From Actinomortierella ambigua (taxonomy: Eukaryota > Mortierellomycota > Mortierellomycetes > Mortierellales > Mortierellaceae): DNA of 58,712 nucleotides. The stretch spans positions 1 through 58,712 of the forward strand of contig JAAAJB010000166.1 in assembly GCA_016098155.1 (NCBI GenBank). Reading direction: 5' to 3'. Below, one piece after another: positions 9,410 to 21,629 of the stretch (positions are counted from its first letter, which is position 1; every line of letters starts with the position of its first letter). The position numbers were made by a program, and so were the translations under genes. Under the pieces are notes generated by a model. It was not told the origin of the DNA. It searched no databases and worked only from the letters and a program-made list of their open reading frames with translations.

Positions 9410-12340
9410 CTTATTAATGTACTAGGGTATAGAGAGGGGGGTCGTTGCCAAGGGGGGGGAGGTGAGAGTGTAGAAGAATGAGAGGGTAGGGAAGGGAGGG
9501 AGGGAGTAGAGATTGTCTGGGGAAAAGGTAGTTTCGACCCAGGGACAATAGAGGGAGTGGAGGAGGGGCAGTCGCGTGTGGAACGAAGGGTGGGTCGCCA
9601 AAGAGGAAACGTGAAAGCGAGAGAAAAAAAAAGAGGAAAGGAACATCGATGGCGACAAGATATATGGATTCACCCCTCCCCCATCCCAAAGCACCTCTCT
9701 TCCTCGTGCTTGTGGCGAAGGAGAGCACAGAATGGCGGCGAAAGAGCAGCAAGAAGGCTCACTCGGGATGTATCCTTGCACATACAACACCTTCCTAGTG
9801 GAGAGGATGATTTGACTTTGGTTCTCCACAAAAGGCCCGGGTGCTGTTGCTCCAAGGATACCGGCAGGGCGTTTGCTGCTTCTATCAGAGCATAAGGTTT
9901 GGTTCTCTCTTTCCTTCCCTCTCTCTCTCATGCCTTCTTGAGTTGAGTAGGAGGGTGGAGTGGTTCTATCAAGGACAAGGAGAATACAGCGCAAATAACA
10001 TCTGACGCCAGGTATGATGTTTCTCCCTCGATAAATCCGACCATGAGAAGGCTTCGATACATCACAAGCTCTATGTATTCATTCAGTCCGAGCATGCTCA
10101 TGTGGGAGTGTGACAAACGCACAACTAAGCCCCTCCTGAGGTTTAAAAGAGGTGCTTGTTGTAGGCCCAGTTCTATTCTTGTCAATACCGTCTATGTGCA
10201 GCAGAATGAAAGAGTGAAAGGTTGCATCCGCGTGCTGTGCGTACTCAAAACTGAACTTATGAAGTGTCAGTTGTCTGGTTGGGAAACAGTAATGGCCTCC
10301 AAGATCCGAACACATAGACATGGCTCTCTAACGGTTTGCCTTACGCCGACAACTCTTATTGACGGTAGAGAATACTAAACAAAACTAACCTTGACCCCCG
10401 CGCAGTAGACCTAATTGGCCAACGCGCGTCTGGTTGGTGACACGGACAGAGCGGAAACATCTGTTCCGCATGTGTGCGCTTTAGTCGCCTGTAAAAAACA
10501 AACAAATCGTGGAGAAGGAGAGCTGAGTACAAACAGTTCTGTTCCTTGCACAAAAAAAAAAAAATTCAAAATGTAGTGAGCTCCTGGGCATTGGTGTGGC
10601 AGTGCAGTCTGATGTAAATTGAGTATGCTTGCGTTGTGCATGGGGAAAAAGAAGGAAGGGGAAGCACGAAGACGCAGAATGAACCTGTTGTGGCCAACAA
10701 GGAGTTGAAAGAGGAGAAAACGACATGTTTGGACAACCAACATGGGCCTTGGCAACCACCATCAGTGCGACAGCATTCTTATTGATAGGCATGTGTGCAT
10801 GTCTCAAGGTCGTTTAGGTTGTCTATGTTGTGTGCGTCTGTTGGTCACAGCATTATTTGGTTACAACCAGTGGCAACAAATTGTTCACCTGGAAGGTAAA
10901 AACACACACAGTTTGCCTTTTTTTTCCGAGAAGCGAGAATGTATGGATATTCTCTTCATTCATGTTTGTTTGTTCAGAGCTTCGTCTCTTTACCCGCCTA
11001 CACCTTATCCTAACTACACAGTCAGCAGAAATGCACTTACTGCAGCGCGAGTGGAGGGAGGCATGTTTGCTCCCTCTTTCTCCCTCCTTCTGTCGATCTT
11101 CTCCATGGAAATGACACCAAAGGACATGCGATGTTGTTTTTGCGTTCTCCAGCCTTGTGCTTATTGGCTACAGCAGTGCTTTATCCGTCACAATGCTCAA
11201 CGAAAGAAGGTGCAGTGCACTACGGTCCCTCCAGTCGCCTCGCATCCGAGACTCCCACTCGGTGCTCTCGTATGTTTGTGTTGGTACATCTATCCTGATA
11301 GGAGAACCAGCATGAAGGACGATGGTAGTGGAGGTATCGGATGATGGGTAGGTGGGCGAGAGGGTGTGCTCTGGTGTTTTCTTTCTGGACACAACCATCA
11401 AAGTGAGACCCCGTGACCACAACCTTCGTAAAGACGATTACTCATCTCCCGGTATCTGTTGCCCACCTACCCATACTCGTTGGCTAACATAGCCGCGAAC
11501 AAAGAGATTTTCTCTTCTTGGAGGATACCATGTCTTTAATATCACAAGAAGTACAGCACTGCATGCTAGCATTGGTCACAATACTTGTTTAACCGCCATT
11601 CTCTCCTCAAAAGAGGGCATGTGAAAGTTGTATCAAGTGCTTGTTCCTTCATCGCCAGATTATCCAATCAATGCGTTCGAATGAAAAAGTGTGGTGGCGG
11701 CTTGAAAAAAGCGCCGTTCTTCTCACTATTTTTTTGCTGGTTTCAATTAAGCAGGCCCAAGAATAGAGACAGACAATGATTTTTCTTCATTCACCGTGCG
11801 TGGGAACTGGTCTATCATGTCATCAATACCTTTTGTCCCTCGTACAAATGCACAGCGTGATACAGCGCAACGCCTGCAAACCTCAGGACATAAGGCTCAC
11901 TGCCGCCAAACACTTTATTGCAACGTTAGCGTATCTCTTACTGTCCAGCGAGTTTGCGGTTACTGCGTCAATGTGTACGTTAGAGAGGGGCAGGGGGGGG
12001 CGGAGGCGTGATGTACGCTTTCAAGGTGTATTCTCTGTATCCCAGAAGATCGTAGACTATACAGGATTACGATATGATCCCAAAGTAGAGGACACAATGG
12101 TTGGTTTTTCCATGCAAGGTGTGGTGGGAAACAGCACTCAATTTCAGTGGAAGGAGAGCCATGCAAATTAGGCTGGGTGGAGAGACTATTTTTTCGATCA
12201 GAACATGTGCATGCATGCCTCCTTGAATTTTGGTGGCGTTCCCAACGGGCCTCTTAAAGTGTGGTTGCAGGAGAGAGAGAGGGCAACGGAAGAGAAGCAG
12301 GTCATTTTGGCATTGCATTGCTTTTACTTTTTTTTCCATC
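9410..12340. other. 2.9-kb gene-poor divergent spacer
   Basis: This lies between the minus-strand DUF3712 gene and the plus-strand lipase gene. Bases near 9420-9640 are purine/pyrimidine-skewed and likely promoter or 5' UTR of the DUF3712 gene. Open frames here (for example 10742-11344 plus and 9422-9994 minus) have no recognisable domain, poor codon bias and simple-sequence content, so I do not call genes. A perfect 14-bp inverted repeat lies at 11344-11474. An exon-rich unrecognised gene or a non-coding RNA cannot be excluded. Confidence 0.6.
11344..11474. repeat. perfect 14-bp inverted repeat with 103-bp spacer
   Basis: ATGGGTAGGTGGGC at 11344-11357 is the exact reverse complement of GCCCACCTACCCAT at 11461-11474. 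Identity does not continue outward and no target-site duplication was seen. It could form a hairpin or be the end of a small decayed element. Confidence 0.7.
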
Positions 12341-15300
12341 ATGTCACCCACTAGCATGCCTCCTCGGGACACCACATTACAGCACCAGCAACATACTAGT
12401 GCCGACGCAAGTCAAGCCCGCCGGGGCTCAAGGGGGATCACCCCTACCACCACCACCACCACCACCGCCCCTACCACCCCTACCATCTCTACCACCGCCA
12501 GTGCTTCTGCTACTACTTCAACAACAGCAGCGGCCCACTCCAAGCACTCAGCCTCGCTACCTAACTTGGTCACGCAGCAGCCCACTCAGAGGCCGAGCAT
12601 GACGAGCCCGGTCAGCCCTGGTCGAGCCAGCATAGAGGGTAGCCATGTTTTAGCGCGACCTGCCTTGTCGTCTGCCTCGTCGTCGTCTGCCCTTCTCTAC
12701 ACATCCACAAAGACATCGTCGGGCACATCGGCAGCCAAGCTGCTGACAAGAGTTTCAGAGGAGTCCAAACATCGGCCATGGCGTCCACTCCCTGACAGGC
12801 GATTACAGGTCGGGACACCAAACACACTGATACGGATACTGGACACGCTTGAGCTGCATGCACGGAGAATGAGAAGAAAAGGGAATGAGACTGACCCTCT
12901 CTTTTTTTGCGCTAATGTCACACTCTCTTTGCATGCATGTCATCCAGATCAATGTCAAGCGAATTGACCTCAATCAGTCAGTTGTTCGGCCCTATATCAT
13001 TTTAGCTCTTGGAGGTAAAAAAAAAGTGCTGCATTTGCCCCACTCCTTTTTGCTCACCTTACCCCAAACATCAAGTGGTTTTTTTTTTTCATATGATGCA
13101 AGGGCTATCACTCCACACGAGTGACCCAGGGCTCGCATGGCCTTCGCTTCCCCTTTCTCTCCTGTCTCCTCCCCACACTTTTTTTGTCCTTGGATGACTT
13201 GTACAACCACCATGATCACTTGTTTTGACCACGGTATGTCGCATGTTCAATGACCCTGACCGCGAACCTCGACTCCTTGTCCATTTGGATAGATCAATTG
13301 TATCAGACGTCGACCTCAGAGAGGGAGCACGGAGATTGGAATGAGGGCTTTGAGTTTTCCGTGACCTATCATGCTCAGCTGTTTGACAGCCTCCAGGTAG
13401 ACCTAAAAACGATCCGGATCTATCGGCTCGCTTCGTTCAATTGGGCACCCGGGCTGCATGTGAGCCGTTTTTTTTTTCTTTTTTGACATCATATTCTGAC
13501 CAGCCATACACCATATTCCGAATCTATAGCTCGATTTGTATGACAAGAGTATACTTCTCCGCGATCGACATGTCGGGCGAGCCGAGATCAAACTAGCTCA
13601 TCTTGAAGGACTCCCTGAATGCTTCACGAGGTAACCAAAATGGCGACGTCTTGCATGACGGAAGGAAGAGAAGAGACTAGTGTCTGTCGCATCTATTTTT
13701 CCCTAACCCCACTGACACGGAGCTGTTGTTGAAATCACAGTTTCTATGAGATCTGGGATAGGAAGACGTCAGTGAGCAACGTTTCATACTTGGTTGGCAA
13801 AAAGACATTATCGTCCAACATTGGCGCCATTCAGCTCCGCATTAGCTATCGTTTCCAGAGGGCGCCCGAGCCAGAGCTCCAGCCACCAACGCCTACCGTC
13901 GCAATTGTACCAAAGACACGGATGCCGACAGAGATGGAGACAGACCACGACTTTTTGGCGCAGCTGTCAGAGGCGATGCAGGATGTCGATTCAGACAATC
14001 GCTTCCAGAGATACGAGGATCCTGAGAACAGAGAGAGCAATGCGCAGAGGAACCAGACGCAGTTCAACCGGCAATTCAGCAGTTTTGATGATGACGAGGT
14101 TGCCGTCCAATACCCTCTTCTGGACATGGTCGGCTCGTGGACAATTGCGCCAGAGACCCAAAAGGTTGTCAAGGCCATCATCCGACTCGGCTCTGCATTT
14201 GTAAGGGCGGTCTTCTATTTCACGTGTGTTCTCTGCAAGGAAGGCTGACCCGCGTTTAAATGGGAACTATCGTACTGAAGTGCAGTTGTTGTCTTTTCTC
14301 GCATGTTTGCTTTAGGGTCAAGGTTTAGAGTTGACCAACACCAAGATTTTGACCGCTGTTGTTGTTTTGGAGAGGTTTTACAGGAACAAGACCAGCGAGC
14401 GTCTCGACACCGGCCTTGCTACACTTGAACAGGTGGAGCATGCTGGCTACTTTTGGCGCTTCTCCATGGCCTGCTATGTATGTCACGGCAAGCATTCAAT
14501 AATCAATGGACCTTGTCACGGATTTCTCCTTTCCTTGTTTCTCACCATGACACATTATGTTGGCAATCCGTCTAAATAGGGCTGGGCAGGCATCAACTTT
14601 GTTGGTAAGGGTAACGGGATCATCAAGGATTTCATCCGGTGGCGATCAGATCATGATTGCGCAATCGACTTTTTGCGCATCCCGAAGGAAGATCTCTTGG
14701 CATACGAGTTTCATGCTGACAAGGTCTTTCACCCGAGCTATCATGTCACCTTGGACCGAGCCACCAACTCTATTGTCCTTGCCATCCGCGGCACGATGGT
14801 AAAAAATCATTTTTTTTTGTCTCACATTGAGCAGGGTGTGCAACACGGTTTATCCAAGCATCGCCCAAATAACCAATTTACCCATATTCTCCTTTGTAGA
14901 GTGCCTTTGATACCCTAACGGACTTGGTTTGTGAGTACCAGCAATGGAAAGGCGGACTTGTTCACGGAGGAATGAAGACGTCTGCAGAGTGGTTTATGGC
15001 CAATTTGGTCCCTCAAATCGTGGCATACATTGCCAAACACAAGGTTTCCGCGCTCAATATTGTCGGACATAGTCTTGGTGCCGGCACGGCTTCGGTACTG
15101 ACGATGATGCTGCTCGATCACGAGCATGAGCTCAAGGCATTGACGAACAAGGGCTTCAGGATTGCATGCCATGCCTATGCACCTGCCTGTTGTGTCTCCA
15201 AGGACCTAGCGGACCGGTACAGGGACCACATAAGATGCTATGTGTACGAGGATGATATTGTCAGTCGTCTCAGCTATGGAAGTATGTCTCTCTTTCTTTT

Positions 15301-15995
15301 TGTGCTTGTAGTCATCGTCGTCTCTATCTGTCTCTTGTAGACCCACTCACCGGTTTGTTGATTTGCTCGTCTGCTTATTTATCCTCTAGGCATGATGGAT
15401 GTTAGAACCATGCTCGTGGGGGCCGTGGATGCTGCCGCCCATATGGGGCTGACCAAGGTGTTTTTGACAGGCACCGATGAGGACTGGGAGCCGACTTTGA
15501 AAGCGGTCGAGGCCGTGAGACAGCAGATTATAAACTCTGCTGTTAAGCAACCCAAGGTATGAAGTCAATGTTCTAAGAATAGGTTGCAATATCAGTCTTG
15601 GATGCGGTGGATCCCACACAAAGAGACACACACTCATCATCTCTTTATCATTTCCAACAACAACAACAAAAAAGCTCTATATTGCCGGATCGGTCTTCCA
15701 GTTGTGGCGACATGAAGACGACCAAGACCGGGTGGAGATGAAGCCAGCGTCGAATCGGTTGTGCGAGGAGATTTTGGTGAAGCCAGCGGCATTGTCTCAG
15801 CACCTGCTTGGTATTCTGGACAATGCGTTCCCCAGGGCGCGCGAGTCTAGCATGATGGTGCCGTCGAACCGGAGCCGACCGACGTCGCCAGCGACGCTGA
15901 GTCGCGAGTCCTCGATCGTGCTGAGCGACACGCGTGATGCGGCTGAGGAGCACAAGTTGCTCGACCAGCAGATTAACAGTGCACAAAGAGATTAG
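12341..15995 (+). CDS. C2-domain class-3 lipase, diacylglycerol-lipase-like
   Basis: Ten exons: 12341-12808, 12948-13014, 13293-13396, 13530-13630, 13741-14200, 14316-14477, 14580-14798, 14900-15281, 15390-15556 and 15675-15995, giving 816 residues. Residues 1-150 are Ser/Thr-rich low complexity with a run of Thr. A C2-like domain follows at about 154-260 (LQINVKRIDL, WNEGFEFSV, LDLYD). The lipase core has oxyanion-type AIRGTM, the nucleophile elbow GHSLGAG with Ser585, EDDIVSRLS (Asp645/646 candidate) and His753 in SQHLLG, as in sn-1 diacylglycerol lipases. It should release a fatty acid from membrane glycerolipid. The usual calcium-binding aspartates of C2 are largely missing. The first intron has a weak donor (GTCGGG), but its use restores the C2 beta strand. 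An in-frame upstream start at 12230 is possible. Confidence 0.86.
12448..12482 (+). repeat. ACC trinucleotide run in coding sequence
   Basis: A CAC/ACC triplet run encoding the polythreonine stretch near the start of the lipase protein. Confidence 0.8.
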
Positions 15996-16088
15996 AGCCT
16001 ACGGAAGAAGTGTATAATAGATGTATTTTCCTTTCTTTGTCGCATGAAGGAGATGACCCGATGGCGGTTGGACGTCTGTGAAGGAAGC

Positions 16089-16140
16089 GTGTGCGTGTGC
16101 GTATGTGTATGTGTATGTGTGTGGGTATGTGTATGTGAGC
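16089..16140 (+). repeat. (GTGTAT)n-type microsatellite
   Basis: An imperfect GT/GTAT run in the 291-bp spacer between the lipase stop and the next start, where the lipase 3' UTR and the next promoter overlap. Confidence 0.8.
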
Positions 16141-16286
16141 GTGAATGTGTTCACTTTATCCAGACGTCGTTGTAAACGTCCGTATTTGCTCTTGGCAGGT
16201 TTGCAGAGACTGTTCCTTGGCATTTTCATTATCTCTCCCCTGTCGTGCTCTCTCCCCCTCACCTCTCTTTCTCATTCTCAGCAACC

Positions 16287-17720
16287 ATGCAATACGAAGA
16301 CCCACCACCACCCTATACCCCACATTCACCAGTGACACCCATGCCAACATCGGAGCATGCGCAAGGCCTCCATGCCCGGCCAAGACCAGCCCAGACAGGG
16401 AGTACCTCTACCAGCAGGACGGCACATTCACATTCCACTTTGCCTTCCACCTCTACTCCACCCAGGCCCACTCGCACAGGGTCTATCACGCTCGGCGTGC
16501 CAGAAAACTATTCGCCACTCCCCTACCCACCGCCGTCCCGCCGCGTGGGGCTTCAGCGAGCAGCGTCGTTTGACATGTCGGACGACGAGGATGAGATGGA
16601 CGGCAGTACGTTGCAGGCGCACACACACGCTCAGAGCACAACGACGACGACAACAGCAACAACAACAGCAACAACAGCACCGCTGCCACCAGGGATCGTG
16701 CCAGGCGTGCCTGTCTACCAGCTACGATCACCGATCCAACCCAAAGAGTTTCTCCAAGGAGTCGTACTGGCGCTAGAAGGATGCTACGTAGCCTTGACCA
16801 ACCCAGACTTTCGGCACGGTCGGCTCTACAAGACAATGCTACGACTGCTCCTCTTCACGCTGGTCGCGCACGGGGTCACACAGATTGTCTTTTTCTTACC
16901 GATGCTCGTCATGGGCAATATGCTCAGGTTCTTTGGGTTCATGACCGATCGGGACACGAGCGAGGCCCGGCAGGGGCTTTCCATGTTTTCGAGCAAGGTC
17001 CAGGAGCTCATGTCGGCGATCCCGTTGCTGGGCCTGTTGTTCCTGAGATATCTGTACCCGCAGCCACTCGATGAGATCTTTATGGAGGCGTTGGCGCATT
17101 CGGACCGACAGATGGAGCAGGAGCACCAGCGGCTGAAGCTACAGCAACAACGAGAGCAACAACAGCAGCAGTCGTGGCAAGCACCGCCTGCGAGTAGTGC
17201 CCATGACCACAGTAACAACGCCCAGGCTTTGGTGATGGATCGCCGAGGCCCCTTTGCGCCTGCGCTGGCCGCGTACCCATACAAGGTCCGGTACTGGCAC
17301 GAGATGGGACGGTACGTCAAGCGGACGTGGAAGCGAGTCAAGTGGGGGTTGTTGTTCCTCGTGGTCTCATGGTTACCGATCGTGGGACCCTTGGCGTTTC
17401 CTATCGCGTCGTTCCTGTCGACGTTGCAGGCGATCGGGTCCAAGCCGTTGGCAGTGGTCTTTGCGTTGATGTCGTTGTTGGTCCCACGGGGTGTGTCTGT
17501 TTATATCCTGAAGGGGTTTTTTGCGTGTCGAGCCTTGACGCGCGAGTTGATGGATCCGTACTTTTTGCGACTGGGCATGACGCATTTCCAGAAGCGCAAA
17601 TGGTTCAATTATCGGAAGAGCGTCTTGCTCGGCTTTGGCGTCGTGTTTTACATCGCATGCAGCATCCCTGTCATCGGCGTAGCCATCTTTGGCTTGGCGC
17701 AGGTAAGAAAGAACCTTGTG

Positions 17721-17751
<31 letters not shown>

Positions 17752-17947
17752 GGAAGCCAGTTTTCCCTACTTTTGGTGGCAAAATGAAAAAAAAATGCTA
17801 ACCCAATCATACCTATCCATCTAGGCGTCTTCTGCATATGTGCTTCAAACACTGGCTGATCCTCCACCACCACCCGTGCCTATCGACAAGACTTCTCGTC
17901 GGTCTTCATCTTCGTCGTCACTTGCCTCCCAGAACAAGTCTAGATAG
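16287..17947 (+). CDS. EI24/Lds-Rrt8-like multi-span membrane protein
   Basis: Two exons, 16287-17702 and 17825-17947, giving 512 residues. The N-terminal 150 residues are Pro/Ser/Thr-rich with PPPY near the start, a possible WW-domain ligand. A helical region begins near residue 158 (FLQGVVLALEGCYVALTNP) and is followed by strongly hydrophobic segments at about 186-210, 353-377, 385-405 and 446-471, with a Gln-rich loop between the first and second groups. The EVxxxx-NPDF start and segment spacing resemble the fungal EI24-domain family (yeast Lds1/Lds2/Rrt8, lipid-droplet or ER proteins); this is an inference and the weakest family call of the core genes. The ATG at 16287 was chosen over an upstream in-frame one because 16245 lies in a CT-rich leader. 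Confidence 0.55.
17738..17753 (+). repeat. (AG)n run in intron
   Basis: A short AG dinucleotide run inside the single intron of the EI24-like gene. Confidence 0.75.
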
Positions 17948-18323
17948 TCTTTGTCATCTTACTCATGAGCAAGAGATGGGGCCAGGAAAAGGAAAAGGGA
18001 TGAAAATATGACAGAAAGCAATATCTATTATGGTATTCAAACAAAGAAAAAAAAATAAAAACAACAGCTAACGAGAACAAAAATGAGGTATGATGCGTGA
18101 AAGGGGGAAGGAGGAGGCGGAGAGAGAGGAGACCATGTCGATCCAGAGTGAAAGGGTCATTAAGCACTTGACGAAAACAGAAACAAGAGTGTGCCGACAG
18201 GGGGCGGGTGCAAGGTGGGTGAAAGGGGTAGAGTCGGGTACGAGAAAAAAGGGTCCCCTTCTTTTTGTCTTTTTCCACCGAGGGGTGGGGCAAATTGCCT
18301 ATGAGGGGGAAAGGTTTTTTTTT
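17948..18323. other. convergent 3' spacer
   Basis: 376 bp between the ends of the EI24-like gene and the Bqt4-like gene. It is A/G-rich and holds the two terminators. Nothing else seen. Confidence 0.6.
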
Positions 18324-19718
18324 TTAGGAAAAGTAAGGGAGGACGGAGGGAATGATGGATGCGGCTGCAAGACCGACGGCGACCGTGGCCAGGCCACGAA
18401 TGGTGCGTTTGTTGCGAACCGTCTCCTCCTCGAGCTCCTCAATTCTCCGCTTCATGCCGGCGACGGTCTCGACGACCTCCACCTTCTCTGTAGTGCTGCT
18501 CGTGGTCGTGGTGGTCGTGGTTTCGACGACGTCCTGGTCGGCGACGACTGTGCCCTCCTCCTGGCTTGCGACGGATTCAGCCTCATCATTGGCTGATGCT
18601 GCTGCTTTGGAGCTCAATTCAGGAGTCGAAGCCTCCTTGCGTTCACCTGCCGCGTCGAGCAGAGGACGCATGAACAACTCAATATCATACTCGCGCGCGA
18701 GGTTTTTAGCTGAGAGGGAGTAAGAAAAGAAAGAGGGTAAGCATGCATGGATCTTTCTAACCTGGGAGCCGGCCCCAGGGTTGTGCAGAGACACGTTCGA
18801 TTGGCCAAGGTTCACGGGGAAAGCGAAATGATCTCCCGCAGTGGAAGAAGCTTCGTCCTACCTTCAGAGACAGACACCCTAGAAAGAAGCAATGGTCGAT
18901 GCGAAGGAGCAGCGGTGGCGGAAGAGAGAGAAAAATAAGGGTATCGGATTGTACCCCCAATAGCACGGTAATACGGAATGGCAGAAATGGGCATCGCCCC
19001 CCCCCCCAGTGACAAAGAAAAAGAGAAAAGAACGTGTCAGATGCTGCATGTACAATTTCGCATGACCCCCTACTTCGTGCTTTCTGTGCGTGGTATTCTT
19101 TTGCAACGACACAGCTGGCTGTGATGCATAGGCATGTGGGGAAGAAAGGAGTAGGGCTAAAGAGGCTGTGAAAGGGTGGTCTTTCTCATACCAGACACCG
19201 GCAATGGCGGCCAGTTTCTCAGCAACGCCCTGATGGTTGGCCAAAACGTGCTTGTTCTCCTGAGTAACCATGCGGTCCGACACGGCAGGATAGGCGGCCT
19301 TGAACATGGCCGTGGCGTGAACGAGGTCGGTGTCAGTGCGACGCATAATGACGACCTCGCCATCCACCTTGGGGGCATGAATCTTGAGCATGTTGATCAT
19401 CTTGCTACCAGCTTTGATGCGAGCAGTCTTGGGCTTGATGGGCACCGAGTTGGCCTGAGTGGCATCTGCCAGCAAGGGGTTGCTAAAGATGGGCAACTCA
19501 CGAGACGCTGTTGGCTGATCAGCAGAGGTGGTGGTGGCAGCCATGGCGACAGTGCTAAGTGTTGTTGTTGTAGTAGTAGTGGTGGTAACAGTGGAGGTAG
19601 TGGCCTTCTCTTCGGCAACAAGGAGAGCGTTGATGGTCTCCTCCTGTTGGTGTTCCTGTTCCTGAATATCCTTGGTGGCGTGTTGTTGTTGTTCAGCAAT
19701 AGCGACTTCCTTTGCCAT
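18324..19718 (-). CDS. Bqt4-like APSES/KilA-N protein with C-terminal membrane anchor
   Basis: Three exons, 19718-19192, 18878-18862 (only 17 nt) and 18709-18324, giving 309 residues. Residues 30-100 are Thr-rich low complexity. An APSES/KilA-N fold lies at about 105-200: VVIMRRTDTDLVHATAMFKA, then GVWV-S-EAKNLAREYDIE and PLLDA, the typical end of the fold. The conserved tryptophan (176) is split across exons 1 and 2, and only with the microexon does the block read through. A Ser/Thr/Glu linker and short coiled coil precede a hydrophobic C-terminus at about 284-306. This matches fission yeast Bqt4, an inner-nuclear-membrane protein that tethers telomeres, rather than a cell-cycle APSES factor, which lacks the anchor. 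Function by analogy only. Confidence 0.78.
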
Positions 19719-20154
19719 TGTACAGAATGAGTGGGATTGTTTCCTTGAAGAGTTGAGGGTGTTGAGGTGAGAGGGAGAAGAAGGTGTGTAACGTGGAGAA
19801 AGGTTGAAAAGAGAAAGGGAAAAGAGAATAAGAAAGCGCGCGCTCAATGAGCAAAAAAAAAGTTAGGTTTGGTGGGGTTGGTTGAATGAGAGGAACTCAC
19901 TCGCTCACTCACTTCACCCACTCACAAACTTTGCCCAGCGAGCGGGCTCTGTCTCACCATCACCACAGGTACCATCACCAGTTGGAGCGGTCGATTTCTG
20001 ATGGGACATTAGGGCGATCAGTGACTGTGCATCCGGAAGCAAGGTCTGGGAGGCTGCGAACAAAATAGAACTTGCTGCTGGCTGATCCCGTTCTCACATT
20101 AACCCAGACCTCACCTACCCGCACTTCTTCTCCCCCTCCTCTCATTCATTCACC
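19719..20154. promoter_or_regulatory. shared divergent promoter, Bqt4-like gene and TOM22
   Basis: 436 bp separate the two start codons on opposite strands. It contains several CTCACT/CCACTCAC repeats near 19896-19925 and no TATA box. Co-regulation is possible but not shown. Confidence 0.55.
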
Positions 20155-20665
20155 ATGGTCAAGCTGCAAGAACTCGACATCGACCACGAGGACGCCTACA
20201 CCGATACCGATGCCTCCTCGGTCTACTCCTCCGATGACGAGGAGGATTTCGAGCAGGTCGAGTCGCTCCTGGATCGCATTTGGGCCTTGCAAGACGTCAT
20301 CCCTGCAAAGACCCGCAAGTCGATCGCTGAGAAGGCTTCGTCTGCCCTTGAGCTGGGAAAGTCGGGAGCCAAGTTCCTCGGAAACAGCGCGTGGGTTCTG
20401 ACCACGAGCGCCCTGCTTTTGGTCCTGCCTCTCATGCTCGAGCTTGAGCATGAGCAGGGTCTGATTGAGTACGAGAAGATGCAACAGCAGTCCGCTCAGG
20501 TATGCCCCAACTACACCCCCGACACTCACCCACTTGCGATGCCTGTTATCTAATACCCGAAGCTGACGTTTCTCTCTTTTATTTTGTTGTTACTTATCCC
20601 AGATGCTGAACCAGCCCAACACTCAGCAGAAGAAGCAGGCCGGCATTGTTCCTCCCGGTTTCTAA
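20155..20665 (+). CDS. TOM22: mitochondrial import receptor subunit Tom22
   Basis: Two exons, 20155-20499 and 20603-20665, giving 135 residues, close to the family's usual 135-155. The cytosolic N-terminus is strongly acidic (SSDDEEDFEQVESLLDRIW), as needed to bind presequences. It is followed by a conserved amphipathic lead (AKTRKSIAEKA), one membrane span at about 77-96 (AWVLTTSALLLVLPLMLELE) and a short intermembrane-space tail rich in Gln. In the TOM complex of the outer membrane, Tom22 is the central receptor and organiser that passes precursors to Tom40. The intron falls right after the membrane span region. The identification rests on layout plus the TTSALLL-LP-LE core. Confidence 0.9.
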
Positions 20666-21629
20666 GCAATTCCACCCATCACAGAAGCTATAGAGAGGGA
20701 GAAAGAAAGAAAGAAAGAAGAGCAAGGTCGACTGCCAGTTGCCCTGGCCAATGCAATGAGGAGCTTTGATCAGTGGCAAAGGCAAAACCAGTCGACACAC
20801 CGGATTGTTTGCTGGAATCGAGGATAGGTTGCGGTGGAAGGAGGTTGAGCTACCGGCTCGATTTTGGACGTGGGATGCATGTTCGGCGCCGGGCATGGAG
20901 GCCGAATTGGGTATCTAGACGCATGCTCATCTGGTCACCCTTTTCTGACTAGACATGTCACCTCACGTCTCATCGCCCTTTTTCTTTTTTTCCCCCTCTC
21001 TCGCTTCCTCCGTGATTCGGCATCGTATTGTCCTTGCACATTTATTTTTTTCTTTTCTTTCTCCCATTCCTTTCTGGTGGATATTGTAGTTTATTTCCGT
21101 TTTTCCTCACATCATCTAGTCACCTTCATCTTTGTCCCCGTTGTATTGTACATAAAGATTCCACTTCCTAAAAAAAAAGAGTGTTGTGCAAGTCAGGACC
21201 TTTTGAAGCGAATGTTCAGAGGTATGACTGTGGTTGTCCCAAGAGACTCGAATGGGGGAAAGGGAGGGCGCAGAGGGAGTGAGACGCAGGGAGGGGGGGG
21301 ACGCTCCGTCTGTTGTTTCTCACAGCATGTCGCGTCCCTGCGAAAATTGATGGTCCGCTCGCAAACGAGTCTGGTTCAAACACTTATTTTTTTTTTCTCT
21401 CTTCTCTTTTCTTGTTTCCTTCCTCTGCATGCTGCCTTGTCCTGACCAGCAGAGATCTTTTGCATGCTCCTTCCCTCCCTCTTCTTGCCTAAAACACCCT
21501 CCATTATTAAAGGCAGCTGCATCGCCATACTCTAATTCCTCCCTTTCCCTTCGGATGGTCTTGATTCCCGTCGTTTAATTGTCGCCTCTGCTGCAGGGAA
21601 AACAAGAAGAGAAAATATATCAAGTAGTT
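20666..21629. other. 964-bp spacer, TOM22 3' end and downstream promoter
   Basis: It holds the TOM22 3' UTR and the promoter of the next plus-strand gene, with long T/C-rich runs around 20970-21130 and 21380-21450. No supported gene; open frames here are pyrimidine-tract artefacts. Confidence 0.6.

Noticed and set aside
9422..9994. 190-codon minus open frame
   Set aside because: Mostly purine/pyrimidine tract of the DUF3712 gene leader; product is simple-sequence Ser/Pro/Phe.
10742..11344. 200-codon plus open frame
   Set aside because: No domain, mixed codon use, no fitting splice partners; it lies in a gene-poor spacer.
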